The notes: a model not told the origin generated them from the letters alone. Numbered from the stretch's first letter, positions 43,101 through 55,861 are shown. The stretch is 64,000 nt of DNA from Citrus sinensis (GCF_022201045.2 NC_068560.1:25437501-25501500), one strand, 5' to 3'. Made by a program: numbers and translations.

Positions 43101-45106
43101 AAGCTGGCAGTTGAGTGGAAAACCAAGATGGGAGTTGGCACTCTGAATTCTTTGGAGGTTTTGGTTTTCTTGCAGCTTTTGGGTACATTTGAATTGGTGG
43201 CTTCTTTCAACAGAGTGGAGATTGTAGAACTTCTCTGGACAATTTCCGAACACAAACAAGCTCCTGAAACATGTCGAGCCCTTGGTTTCATGGATATAGT
43301 CCCCAGTAAGTTGTACAACCTAACATGGATCTTTTTTTGTTCTTAATTTTCAAAATCCAGTTTAAGATTTTTTTTTTGGGCAATCCTCTATTTCTCCAAC
43401 ATCTGATAGTTAATGTGGAAAGTATGTAATCATATTTCGGTTTTTGCAAAATGTTGGTGGGCTCTAGCTTTTTGTCACCCTCTTGTTCAACTTCTTGTGA
43501 ATTCCTTTTCTTTAGTATAGTCATATTTCAGTTCCCACAAAAAGTAGCTGGGCTATAGTTTTACTTTCTGGAAAGCATATGACTGCATCTGAAAGTTTCA
43601 TTGCTTAAAACGGGGTCAAGTTGCCGAAAGTGAATATTATAAGATGTAGCACATCATAGGCATAATAGTTAGCATTTTTTTCAGATTTCTTTCTTGGTTG
43701 TATTAGAGATTTTGTGGCTGATATTATTGTAATATTATATATAATGAGATATTTTATCATAATAAAATTATTTTGGTTTAATATTATAATAATACATTTT
43801 CATCATGGTCATGTTTAAGGTTTAATATTTTTTATACCTTTTTTTCTGGATAGGGAGTTTCCTTTTCCCCACTACAAAAAGGGAATCGGTGCTTATGCAA
43901 ATCATAGCATCAATGAATTGAATTTTGAAAATTTCCTATGAATTCTCTTATCCTGTCTAAATTTCTTCCATTTCTTTCTAAGGTTCTTTATTTCTAACAA
44001 GCTTATAAGCCTACACCAGTTTATAACTTTTAGGACTAAATGTTGCAGCAGAAAATACATAAATAAATGCTCTTAGCTTATTATTCAAGAGTTATTTGTT
44101 GATCCAAATCAGTTTCTAATAAGATCCAACATATCTTTTATTTGTTCTTTTACTGCCATTGCTATGCAGCTGATAATCAATATTTTAGGTATTTACATTC
44201 AGGGGAACACTTTGATGGAGCTTGAATTTGGCTTTTGTTTTCATGTGATAGATTTTGTTCGTAATCTTATTGGGAGGAAGAAGCATATTGCAGCAATCAG
44301 ATTTATTTGTGCATTCAAGCTCACAGACATTGCCAAGCCAGAAGCCATCTTTAAACAATACTTGGATGATAACATATCTGACATCCACAGAAAAGGAAAT
44401 AACTCGTCTGATGCAAAGGCATGTCAATTTTCTCTGCATGGAATGATTTGGCCATTACTCAAGCACAGAGTGCTTGCTATTGATATAAAAATATGCGTTT
44501 ACTTTCTAACACCAAACCGTCTTGCAGGTCAAAGCCATAGACTTCGAAGTAAATGCTTTAACTTTCTTAATCGAATGCTTCAAAGAAAACAAACTTGAAT
44601 CTTCATTGTTGATTGAAAACATCAAACAACGCATTGTTCAGTTGGAGATGGCGAAGGCAGACTGCAGACGACATTCTACACCAGCCCCTAGTGCAACGAT
44701 TCAACTACAATTGGCGAGTAGAAATAATTATAATATTGGCACTTCTACCCCCACTAATCAGCCAGTCCCTAGCCACACGAATCAGCCACAGCACAGTGGA
44801 ATAAATCATAGTATTGGTTTTTCTGCCTCCAGGGAGCAACCACAACTGCAGAATAACTACAAACGTCCTCGGATAGAACCACTGACTACCAGAGCTTGCA
44901 TGCCGCAGATTCCAGCTTCCGTTAATCTGCATAGGAGTTCTCCCACCATGCAGCATGGTCCAGGTGTGGCTCTTAATGGAGGGCAAATGCAATTTGATCA
45001 TATAGCAAGTAATCACTCAAGGGCCAGAGCAAATATGGGTGCCGGGCAAACATCAAATGTGACAGGAAACCAAAACCTTCACCATTTCCAGTACAAGTAC
45101 TTCTAG
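40112..45106 (+). CDS. FRIGIDA-like protein, full-length copy D with two FRIGIDA modules
   Basis: Exons 40112-42086, 42844-43305, 44252-44418 and 44528-45106 join in frame to about 1060 residues. Residues 1-500 are a long coiled coil with heptad-like segments (ELVLAERRIKECNFELACKE). Module 1 (about 505-660) reads LLLNQHLQKHDLVFGEISHT to LRQSLGFAEKARG. Module 2 (exons 2-3) has LLNKHDLGHNEVLQ, DPAMFVLDFIQHW, LNSLEVLVFLQLLGTF and CRALGFMDIVP, then FVRNLIGRKKHIAAIRFICA. Exon 4 adds a helical end and a Pro/Gln/Asn-rich tail with NYKRPRIE (NLS-like). Intron 3 (44419-44527) needs a GC donor, AAG|GCATGT. Exon 3 could instead start at 44189 (21 more residues). The family is nuclear and linked to flowering or chromatin regulation through FRI complexes; this FRL5-like branch has no proven function. 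No disabling change seen. Confidence 0.82.
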
Positions 45107-46292
45107 TTGAAAAGTGTTAAATGCTAATTAACACAGGCTACTTTACAATGGTACTGCTTACCCTTAAAATAAAAAAAAAAAATGATGTCTTGTCTCTGTA
45201 GGGAAATTCATGAAAATTAATTTGTGTTCATGCAGTTGTGTTACCTCAATGACCTTTCTCGCAGTAGAAAATGCATCTTGCAGTACAAGTGATAGATTAC
45301 AGGTGAAGCATTGTTGAATGCTCTTTTATTTATTGTAAATATATTTAACTTGTGAAATTACTTATTTAACCATGATCACGGATAAAATTTTTCAGTAATT
45401 TATTTTTTGCAATATGATACAGCTGTGTTTTACAACATAATCCCACATGTCATGAATATATTTGTTATCAAATTAGTTATTAAATACGATAAACAAACAA
45501 ATAAATAATCTAGTAATACTACAAATCCAAAAACATTATTCATAAAATGAATTTTAAAAGAATTGCATTAGATGTGAGTAGATGAAAAATCAATTTGGGG
45601 TTTTACCCACTTCATATCTCTTAAATAAAATAAATAAAACAATACAATAAATTATTTTGAAAATTTTTAACCCAATTGCATCATCCCACGGCTCACATGT
45701 GAAAGTCATTTAGAAGAGCACTGAACTTTATAAAAGAGAATAAAAATTAATTAAAATGAAAAGGTTTTGTCTTTTCCATTAAATTTTTTTTTTCCTCTGT
45801 ACTTGTTTTACATATTTTTCATTTGGTAAACTTAGGAAAGGAGGGCGGAGGACTTAAGTTATATGTAATGTAATTTACACTACATATATAAATAGTATAT
45901 GAATCCCACACAGCACACTATGTATGTGTGTGTGGGTGTAAGTTACGTGTAACTTAGCGTTTATCACTGAGCAAATTCAATTGAAAGAAAAAATAATTAA
46001 TAAATAAATGTAGCACCACATTTTATGGGGAAATGGTTATACTTGCAGTGGAAGAAATACATTTCGCAGTAAATGAACTCTCCTTTCCATTTCCCTCTGA
46101 CATATAGTACATTCGCCATTTTTCAACTAGAGACTTCTTTCTTTGCATCCAAATCAAGCCAGCTGCTTTGAACTTTGAGGGGAACATTGCCGGTTCCGGT
46201 AAGTTCATTCTGCAACTGCTAATTTTAGATCATTTTGCATATGCTTTATACTTAAAACTTTATTTTCAACTGGGTTTGTTTTAGTTTCTAAA
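45107..46292. other. 3' flank of D and leader of E
   Basis: AT-rich, no ORF of coding character. It is homologous to 58545-59604. It holds an imperfect inverted repeat near 45855-45960 (AAGTTATATGTAATG with CGTGTAACTT) and the E leader motif near 46190. Confidence 0.5.
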
Positions 46293-48862
46293 ATGCAGAA
46301 TTGCACTGTTAATATTTCTGAGGAGCTGAGAGCTGCTGAGTCAAAGAAACAAGCCTTGCGAAGATCATTTGATATTGCTCATGAACAAGCTAATTCAGTT
46401 CTTAAGTTTACTGTTCAATGGAAAGATTTTGAGAAACACTTTGATTTAAGTAAGAAATCACTTGAAAAGCAAAGTAATGATGTTGATATGAAGATTATGT
46501 TGCTAGATCAGCGTGCTAAGGAGATTGAAAGTAAGGAGACTGATTTAGTTTTGGTTGAAAAAAGGATTAAAGAATGTGATTTTGAGCTTGCATGTAAGCA
46601 AAAAGAATTGGGTTTGGTTCAAAAGATGATAGGAGAATGTGATTGTGAGCTTCAGTTGAAAGAGAGTGACCTCAATTTGCTGTCGGTGAGTCTTGATTTG
46701 AAGAGGGAAGAACTGAGTTTGTTTCAAGAGTCGGTTAATAGCTGTCAGGTTGATCAGAAAAAGATGGAATTGTTGAAGAAAATTTGTTGGAAAAATGCTG
46801 TGATGAAATCTAGTTGAAGGAGAAGAAGCTGGGGGAAGTCCAAAGATTGGTTGAGGAACGTGAGAAACAGATTGCATTGAAAGATAGCAAAATTTCTTCG
46901 ATTCAGTCAATGATCGAAGAATATGAAGAAGAACTTAAAGCTAAGGAGAAGTCATATGATGAGGTTAAAAAGTCTCTCAGACTGTGTGAGACAAAACTCG
47001 AGTGTAAGAAGAAAGAATTGGAGCGGACTCAATCATCTATCAAGGAGCTCTTGGTGCAGTTTAATTCAGAAGATGAGAAGTTAAGAGTCATTCCGGAGGA
47101 GGGTCAGACGGCGCGAAAATGAAGTTGAGTCTATAGAGAGGGAGCTTGATTCAATGAAAAAGAAACAGAAGAAATATTCTGATGATATTGGAATGAAAGA
47201 GAGGGAGTACAATGGACTGAAGAAAGAAGTTGAAGATCTCAGTCAAGAACTCGCATCAAAGGACAAGCTGTTGAAATTTTTCAAAAAAATTATTGAACAA
47301 TGCAGCAGGGAGTTCCAGGTGAAAAAGGAGGAGTTGATTTCAATAAAAAAGTGAAATTGTGGAATGCTCGAATGAGGTTGAATTGAAGAGGAACGAACTC
47401 AATCTTATACAGCATGCGTCCAACAAGCTGCAATTTGATTTGATTCAGACAATGGAAATTGGGTACCTCAGAGAGCTCAAAGAGAAGGAGAAGCTTTTTG
47501 ATTCACTCAAAAAAGGTTTAGAAGACCGCTTTCAAGATCTTGAAGTAAAAGAGAGACTGTTTGAGAAACGTGTTAAGGATTTTGAAATAAGGGAGAAAGA
47601 GTTTGATTCCATCCGAAAAACAGTTGAAGGCCAAGGCAAAAATCTGGAGTTGCAAGTCAAAATTGAGGAACAGGAAAATTTGACAAGCGAAGGAAGAAAT
47701 CTGCAGCTGCTATTGAATCAGCATTTGCAGAAGCATGATCTGATTTTCGGTAAAATTTTTAACACAGTTAACAGAGCACGTGACCCTGCATCTTTGGTGT
47801 TAGATGCAATGTCAGGATTTTACCCTCCTCATTCAAGCGAGAGAGATGTGGAGTTTCAAGTGGGCATTATCAGGAGGAGTTGGATTCTTTTGTTGGAACA
47901 GTTATTGACCGTAGCACCGGAGATTAATGCTCAAGTTCGAGATGAGGCTCTGAAGGTGGCAGGTGAGTGGAATAAGAAGATGAGAGTAGGAGTTGAGAAT
48001 TCTTTGGAGGTGCTGGGATTCTTGCATCTTTTGGCTGCCTATAGATTGGCATCTGCTTTTGATAGTAATGAACTTGAAAGTCTACTACTTTTCGTTGCTC
48101 AGCATAGACAGACTCCTAAATTACGCCAAAGCCTTGGATTTGCGGATAAAGTAACTGGTAAGCTCTTTGTTATTGGGTATTTAAATTTATCATATGATAT
48201 TTGTGCTCTTCATTACATAATAAAACTGATCTTTATATGTTTTGAGAGATCCCTATTCGCATTTTATTGGATATGTTATATCATACCATAGTTGATGCAA
48301 TTCTATTTTGCTGCCATGCCCTCCAGTAAGTATCCATCTGATTTTGAGGTTCATGCGTTCCGCATTTTCTGAAATCTATCCTAGGCATTTCTGTATTTTA
48401 ATTTATTAAAGGTTGAGCAATCAGAACTATTTTCCAGTCAACTACGCACTTGATTCTTTGTCTGCAGGTCCCCAGCGCAGCACCGCCACAGGAGGAAGGA
48501 GTTCAATGCCAATGCTTGTTGGCATCTCTGCCCACACTTATCAGCCAGTCCCTAGTCCCAGGAATCAACCACGGTATAGTGGTGCAAATCAAAGTACTAG
48601 TACTTCTTCCCGCAGAGTGCAACCAAAGCTTCAGAATCATGATTCTACTTTCAGAGCATGTACGCCACAAACACCAGCTTCTGTGGCTCGTAGTGGAGGG
48701 CAAACACAGTTTGGTCCTTTAGCAAGTAATCACTCAAGGGTCGCAGCAAATATGGGTGCCGCGCAATCAAATGTTGCTGGAAAGCCTGCCTTTACTATTT
48801 TGAGTGTTGGGGGACTTAGCATAAGATTTATAGGTATCCAACCCAAAAGATTAGCCTTTTAG
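46293..48862 (+). pseudogene. FRIGIDA-like pseudogene, copy E
   Basis: It starts MQNCTVNISEELRAAESKKQ at 46293. The coiled coil is broken by frameshifts near 46790, 47095 and 47350, each visible against copy F. The FRIGIDA module (LLLNQHLQKHDLIFGKIFNT onward) is open to the donor at 48157|GTAAGC. The terminal exon starts at 48468 (GPQRSTATGGRSSMPMLVG) and runs into a TRIM at 48805, so its last codons come from the transposon and end at TAG 48860-48862. It lacks the second FRIGIDA module. At least three shifts make it non-functional. Confidence 0.85.
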
Positions 48863-49171
48863 GTGGAGTGACCTACCACCTTATAAACCCAAGCATCTTC
48901 CCTTTACTAGCCAATGTGGGACACAACTCAACAATCTCCCCCTCGGACGAAACCACCGCCGGACTCCTGTCCTTTCGTCCGACACACCTGAGTTGTTCCA
49001 CCACCACATTCCGGCTACTAGGGTCTAGCTCTGATACTACTTGTTGGGGGGACTTAGCATAAGATTTCTAGGTATCCAACCCAAAATACTAGTCTTTTAG
49101 GTGGAGTGACCTACCACCTTATAAACTCAAGCATCTCCTATTTACTAGCCAATGTGGGACACAACTCAACA
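48805..49171 (-). mobile_element. Complete TRIM (367-bp miniature LTR retrotransposon)
   Basis: Two LTRs, 48805-48933 (129 bp) and 49042-49171 (130 bp), both TGTTGGGG...CTCAACA, enclose only 108 bp. TTGAG is duplicated at 48800-48804 and 49172-49176. On the - strand the right LTR is followed by TATCAGAGC, the core of the usual initiator-tRNA-Met primer site (TGGTATCAGAGC), and GAGGGGGAGAT, a polypurine tract, directly precedes the left LTR. It is inserted in the last exon of FRL copy E and is absent from copy H. No coding capacity; it would need enzymes from another element. Confidence 0.92.
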
Positions 49172-49176
49172 TTGAG

Positions 49177-52100
49177 CATAAACATTTCTAGGTGAAGTTG
49201 AGATTATTCGTAAAGGGTTCAATGCAGAGCGAAATCAATGATTGTTAAGCAATAGATATAAAAAAAATATAAATATAAAATAAATTATTATTATTAGTTC
49301 AATATTCAACAAAAATCAAGTTTCGTACCGAATCCTAATCCTTTAATAAATAGTGGTGTTAAATGCTAATTAATATATATATATGCTAGTTTACGTTGAG
49401 TATATTTAATTTCTCTCCTTCCCTTTTTTGATAGCTTGTAAAATTACATATTTAATCATCGTACTTCTAATAATTTATTTTTTTTGAAAAAAACAAAAAA
49501 CCTATTCACAAAAGTCATTATGCATGAATAATAAGGCATGAGCCACTTTATTGGTCTCTTTCAAGAAATTATTTTTATTACTTTATTATCTTATAAATTT
49601 TTTGATCCCCAAGACTAATTTCGCAGCAGCTACCACTCCGCTTAGATCAAATTTACAATTTCACATCCTTGATTCTTTGAAAAGAAAAATTGTGATCGTA
49701 ACAAAATAAATGATGAAAAAAAATTTCGCTTGCGATTTTAAGTGTTGGGCTTGGGGACTTGGGCTTTTTATTTTTCTGTTTCTGCTACATAGTTTGAAAA
49801 ATAAAAAAAGTGAGAAAAAAATTTGTGTAACACACTGAGATGGCAATGGGTTAGGGTAGGATGGGGGTGGGGAGTCCTATCATGTTACTCATTCCATTAA
49901 AAATTTTGTCTTCATTTGTTATTTTATTTCCCAACATATTTAATGAGGTAGGGATGGAAAATCTCCTTGCGGGGAATGATTTCCTTATCCCCACCTCATT
50001 CCTCATTTATTATTTTATATTAGGTATGGATACATAATTTTAGTAAATTAAAAATTAAAAATTAGAAATTTAAATAAAATCATTACTATATTATACAGTA
50101 TTTTAATTTTTAAAAAAATTTCTAAAAATTTAAAATAATATTTTGAAATGATATCAAATAATAACTAAAATCATAAAAATGTATAACAATATTTCAAATC
50201 TTTTTTGTTAACGGCTTCTTCTTTTCTTCATCATATTTATATAGCTTATGATTATAGGGTTTATCATTCTTTTATAAATAAACTAATATTTTAAGATTAA
50301 ATAAGAATCATATTGTGGGGTTTTCTTTTAGTTATAACTTATTTATATTAGGAAAAAAATTATTAACTAACATTATAATTGATAGAACAAAAACTATTAA
50401 ATATAAATTAAAAATATTTACATATAATGGGGAATGGGGTGGGAGTGGAGTGGGGAGTACAAAATCAAACCCAACTCCATTAAAAATTTAGAGATTATTT
50501 TTTCTCATTTCCTACTTCATTCCTTAAAAATTACTAAAAATTCACCTAATTTAGGATGGTGCCCCCAAAACCGTGGAGAATTTTGTCAGTAACATATCAT
50601 TTTATTTTTAAATTTATTTTGAAATTAGCTTGGGAAGTAAAATCAAATTTGAGCTTTGTGATTATGCCATGTGTCCCAAGGCTCAGCGATATGTGATTAG
50701 TGTGAAAGTGAGAGCCATCCTCATTTAAATGATATGTATTTAGCCATTTTATACTTTGTATCATATACAGACTTCTTAATTTCTTTTAATTGTCATTTTT
50801 AAATTGATCATTCACGACCGTGAGCCATTTTTATAAATTCTAATTGAAATCTATCACCTTATAAAATGAGTAATGGTAGATGAATAAAATCATGACAAAT
50901 AATAATGTGAGAGTTATGATTAGAGTCCTTGGAGAGATTCTTAATTTTTTTAATTAAAAAATTAGATAGAGATTGACATTTCTCGCTGATTTGATTGTAA
51001 ATGAGGTAGATATTTCTCGAGTGTTTGCATTATAATAGAATTAATCTAAGTAAACAATAGAGATTTAATAATACATATAATTAATTAAAAAAATGATAAC
51101 AATTTTTGTCTTATAGTCAATTTTGAGGAATTTTTTAAAAAATAAAATTAATTTCAAAAATTTTCAAAAAGAGAAATATTTTTATAATCTTTTTGTCATG
51201 CCTTTATTTCTTTATATTTTCTACAAATGAATGGGAAAATAAGTCACATTTAATAAAAAAATAATAATAAATTTCTCTATGAAGTCATATGAACTTTTAT
51301 AGCATTGATAATGGGGTTGTTATAGACCCTTGGATTTAAGTGTTTTAATCTCTACCATTCATTTAATATATTGGATAAATAATTAATTAATTAAAAAGTA
51401 ACATGTAATTTTCAGATTGTGGGTAAATGTAGTTTTTTTAATTAATAAAAATAGCATTGAAATAAATGTAATTAATTATTTTAATAGTACTTCATATAAA
51501 GATATTCCTAAGGTCTTGTAACAATTAATGTATGACTTTAATTGCAAAACTACTAATACTTAAACATTAATTATCATAGAAGGTATTGTGCAATAAATTA
51601 TTTGTTAGATATCGTTAATGATACCATATAAGTTGATAACAAATGAGAAATATTTTAATCAACGACTATGATTGAAGAATATACATGTACATGCATACAA
51701 TTAAATCATAGCTTGGATATATATTTTTAGGCTAAAACTTTTTTAACTTAATTTTTTTACTCCAAATTTTAACACAAAAATTAAGGTATTCATTTCATGT
51801 AATTCAACGGTGGATAATTTAATATCATAATGTTGCTTTGACTTTTAATATTAACCATTAGCTTGTGAGATATTAATGGCTCTTTTGTGTCAAGATTTTA
51901 AGTTACAAAACCCAAACCATATTTTAAAATGAAAATAAAAATGAATGGAGAGTTTTTTTCTCATTCCCATGTCATATATTATTAGATGTAATTTCTTTTT
52001 TAAGGGTTAGGCTATTTATAGTTTAAAATATACTTGCATACTCATTTACTTTAAACACTCAATAACAACATTTAAACAATTAAATTTTACTTTGAACACT

Positions 52101-53206
52101 TTCAAATGTCAAATTAGTTTTTTAACAAACTCATTCCATTAATTACTTGTTCCTTTTTTACAGTAAAAACAGTAATCCAATGAACCTACAATGTGTTTGT
52201 TTTTTTTTTTTTTCTAGCATCAGTTTCTTCCTTATTAGTTCTTGTTTAATTTCTCTTGTTCTTATCAACATATTGCAACTTTAAAATTATTTTTGTTTGC
52301 CATATCATGAATGAGCGAAGATCAACAAGAAAAATTGAAATTTAGATATCAAAATTTGATTCGTGCAATTTATTGCTCTTTGTGTTTATGGCTTTAAAGC
52401 CAAATCTTTTTCTCTTCTTCTCCCTCTCTTTTCTTCTTCTTCTCACTTTTGTTTTTTCTAAAGTAATAGTATTTTTTTGGTCTATTTTTAGAGATAAGAT
52501 AATGCATGTAAAAATTGTAAATATTTTATGGAAAATTATCAGTCACCCAAAAAATGTTAAAATAAATTTTTACCTAAAAGTTTTTGATGCAATCTATGAT
52601 ATTAATTTAAATGTATGTATGTAATTGTGTTATTTATTGATTTTACACAAAAAATAAAATTTATAATTACGACTTATTTATTTGATTTGTATTGGACAAT
52701 CTAACATATATCACATCTTATGTTCTTAATAATAGATTTTAAAACATTTATAAAGAAAAAAATCAACATTGCAAATTAAAAGGAGAATTGAAAAATATTT
52801 TTTCAATTAAACATATTAATCAAGTGAAATAATTTAAAATTATAAAAGTAACTGTAGTTATTTTATAAAAATTATCCACCTGCTTAAGGCAGTCAGGAGG
52901 TGGTTTAAAATAAACTTGAATAATTTATTTTTTAATATAAATATTTTGTATCAATAATTAAATATTTGTCACATTGATGCTGACATGCTGTACCGCATAA
53001 TTATAGATTGACTTTAATAGTAGTAACAACAATAGCATACAATAACATTTATAAATTTAGGCACTGAAGTAATAACACCCTCATGGCTGATCTTATCCTT
53101 ATCAAAATACAGAAAAAAAAAACAGCTGATCTGAAGTGAAAACGGCCGGTTCCGGTTAGTTCTTCTGCACGTTATATTTTCAACTCGGGTTGTGTTAGTT
53201 TCCAAA
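49177..53206. other. Long AT-rich intergenic region between E and F
   Basis: No gene seen. Up to 51842 it matches the DNA downstream of copy H. An 83-codon hydrophobic frame at 52373-52624 has no other support. The F leader motif is near 53148. Confidence 0.5.
49833..50588. mobile_element. About 756-bp insertion absent from the duplicate block
   Basis: The sister copy reads straight through at 63080 (AATGTAACATATCG), whereas here GTAACA occurs at 49827-49832 and again at 50589-50594 with 756 bp between. The insert begins CACTGAGATGGCAATGGGTT and contains GGGTGGGGAGTCC and GGAGTGGGGAGTAC blocks. No clear terminal inverted repeats; possibly a non-autonomous DNA transposon. Confidence 0.6.
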
Positions 53207-55814
53207 ATGGAGAACTGGACTGTTAATATTTCTGAGGAGTTGAGGGTTGCTGAGTCCAAAAAAGAAACTTTACGAAGATCATTTGATATGGCACATTCAC
53301 AAGCTAATTCAGTGCTTTTGTTTACTGTTCAATGGAAAGATTTAGAGGAACATTTTGATTTAACTAAGAAATCACTTGAAAAGCAAAGTAATTATGTTGA
53401 TGTCAAGATTAGGTTGCTAGATCAGCGTGCTAAGGAGATTGAAAGTAAAGAGATTAAGTTAGTTTTTGTGGAGAAAAAGATCGAAGATTGTAATGGTGAG
53501 CTCGAGTGTAAGGAAAAAGAATTGGGTTTGGTTCAAAAGCGGATTGGAGAATGTAATTGTGAGCTTCACTTGAAAGAGAATGAACTGAATTCGTTGTCGG
53601 AGAGTCTTAATATAAAGAAGGAAGAACTGAGCTCGGTTGAGGAGTGGATTAATAAGTGTCAGGCGTATCAGAAGGAGTTGCAATTGTTGAAGAATTTGAT
53701 TAAAGAATGTTGTGATGAAATTGAGTTGAGAGAAAAGAAAGTGGGGGAAGTCCAAAGATCGATTGAGGAACGTGAGAAACAGCTTGCATATAAGCAGCGC
53801 AATATTTCTTCGATTCAGACATTGATTGAAGATTATGAAGAAGTACTTAGAGATAAGGAGAAGTCGTATGGCGAGGTTAAAAAGTCTCTCGTACTGTGTG
53901 AGACAAAACTCGAGCGTGAAAAGAAAGAATTGGAGCTGACTCAATCATCTATTAAAGAGCTCTCGGTGAAGTTTCATTCAGAAGAGGAGAAATTAGAGTT
54001 ACTCCAGAGGAAAGTCAGACTGCACGAAAATGAAGTTGAATCTTTAGAGCAGAAGCTTGATTCAATGAGAAAGCAACAGAAGAAATATTTTGATGATGTT
54101 GAATTGAAAAAGAGGGAGCTCAATGAAATAAGAAAATACATCGAAGAACTCAGTCAAGATCTCACATCAAAAGACAAGCAGCTAAATTTGTCCAACAATC
54201 TATTGAAGATTGCAGCAAGGAGTTCCAGTGGAAAAAGGAGGAGTTATCTTCAATAGAAAAAACAATTGCGGAATGCTCAAAGGAGGTCGAATTAAAAAAG
54301 AATCAACTTAATTTGGTACAGCACGAGTCAAATTTGGTTCAGACAAGGACCATTGGGTACCTGAAAGAGTTCAAAGAGAAGGAGAAGCATTTTGATTCAC
54401 TCAAAAAAGGTTTAGAAAACCGCTCCCAAGATCTTGAAGTAAAAGAGAGGGAATTTGAGAAACGAGTAAAGGAGTTTGAGTTAAGAGAGAAAGAGTTTGA
54501 TTCTATCCGAAAAGCAGTAGAAGATCACAGTAAAAATCTGTTGCTGCAAGTAAAAATTGAGGACCCTGAAAATTTGACAAGCAGCGGAAGAAATCTACAG
54601 TCTCTACTGAATCAGCATTTGCAGAAGCATGATTTGATTTTTTGTAAAGTTTTTGACACTATTAAAAGAGCCTGTGACCCTGCATTGTTGGTGTTAGATG
54701 CCATGTCAGGATTTTACCCTCCCCATTCAAGGGAGAGAGATTTGGAGTTTGATGTGAGCATTATTAGGAGGAGTTGTATTCTTTTGTTGGAACAGTTATC
54801 AACTGTAGCACCAGAGATTAATGCTCAAGTACGAGATGAGGCTATGAAGGTGGCAGGTGAGTGGAAGAAGAAGATGAGAGTAGCAGTGGAGAATTCTCTG
54901 GAGGTGCTGGGATTCTTGCATCTTTTAGCTGCCTATAGATTGACACCTGCTTTTGATGGTGAAGAACTTGAAAGTCTTCTTTGTATTGTTGCTCAGCACA
55001 GACAGGCTCCTAAATTACGCCAAACCCTTGGATTTGGAGATAAAGTACCTGGTAGGTTCTTTTTTACTGGGATTTAAATTTATCAGGTGCTATCTGTGCT
55101 CTCAATCACATAATAAAACTGATTTTATATGTTATGAGAGTGCTGTTCGCATTTTATTGAATGTATTATATATTACTATAGTTGATCTAGATATAAATCG
55201 TTTGTAAGAACTTGTCGATGCAATTCATTTTGCTGCTATGCCTTCTAGTAAGTTTATTCTGATTCTGAAGTTTGTAAATTCATCATATTTTTTAAAGTCT
55301 TGACTAGGCTATAGGCGTTTCTACATTTTGAATTAGAAAGGTTGGCAATCAGAAAAATTTTCTAGTCAACTATGCACTTGATTCTTTGTCTGCAGGTCTC
55401 CAGTGCAGCATCACGGCAGAAGGAAGGAGTTCATCGTCTATGCTTGTTGGCACCTCTGCCCCCACGAATCAGCCGGTCCCTGGCCCAATGAATCTACCAC
55501 AGTACACTGGAATGAATCCCAGTAATAGAACTTCCTCCCCAGTATCACAGTTTAGTGGAGTGCAACCACAGCTTGAGAATCAATATAAACGTCTTCGGAG
55601 AGAATCACCGGCCATCATAGCCTATACGCCACAAACACCAGCTTCTGGTAACCTGAGTAGGAGTTCTCTGGCTACACTGTATGGACCGGGTGTGGCTCGC
55701 ATTGGAGGGCAAACACAGTTTGGTCTTTCAGCAGGTATTCACTCAATGGTTTTGCTGCCAAATGTTGCAGGAATGCAAAACCGTATCATTTTCAGCATAG
55801 GCACTTCTTGGTGA
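53207..55814 (+). pseudogene. FRIGIDA-like copy F, intact except for one frameshift
   Basis: It starts MENWTVNISEELRVAESKKE at 53207. The coiled coil is open to about 54185, where a single A appears lost (CTAAATTTGTCC); the next frame then stays open from 54181 to the donor at 55051|GTAGG. It includes LLNQHLQKHDLIFCKVFDT and the whole FRIGIDA module to LRQTLGFGDKVPG. The terminal exon is 55396-55814 (GLQCSITAEGRSSSSMLVG, with NQYKRLRRE), phase matched. With that single base the product would be about 750 residues with one FRIGIDA module. It is either a very recent pseudogene or a sequencing error; I call it pseudogene as given. Confidence 0.72.
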
Positions 55815-55861
55815 AGTGCCTATTACTCTCTGTACATTGTAGATGCTAATCTACATAGGCT

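Larger units (their letters stand above)
45098..51842 (+). repeat. Segmental duplication, copy 1 (matches 58545-64000)
   Basis: Shared landmarks in order: GTTAAATGCTAATTAACACA (45108 and 58557), the leader and whole FRL copies E and H, TTGGTCTCTTTCAAGAAATT (49550 and 62809), GTGTTGGGCTTGGGGACT (49742 and 63009), TTAGGCTAAAACT (51727 and 63884) and ATCATAATGTTGCTTT (51825 and 63980). This copy is longer because of a TRIM and a 0.76-kb insert that the other lacks. Confidence 0.85.

Noticed and set aside
44189-44251. Earlier acceptor for exon 3 of gene D
   Set aside because: Splicing to 44189 is in frame but adds 21 residues with no counterpart in the family; the acceptor at 44251 joins MDIVP directly to FVRNLIGRKK as in other FRIGIDA proteins. 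Kept only as an alternative.
48805-49171. Cassandra-type TRIM carrying 5S rRNA promoter
   Set aside because: The LTR has no 5S-like A/C box sequence; size and ends fit a different TRIM.
52373-52624. 83-codon hydrophobic + strand frame
   Set aside because: AT-rich, no homologous frame at the matching distance in the duplicate block, and no gene context.
55397-55814. Terminal FRL exons as independent small genes
   Set aside because: Each begins at a splice acceptor in phase with an upstream FRIGIDA exon and shares the tail of gene D; they are exons, apart from the orphan duplicate at 56330.
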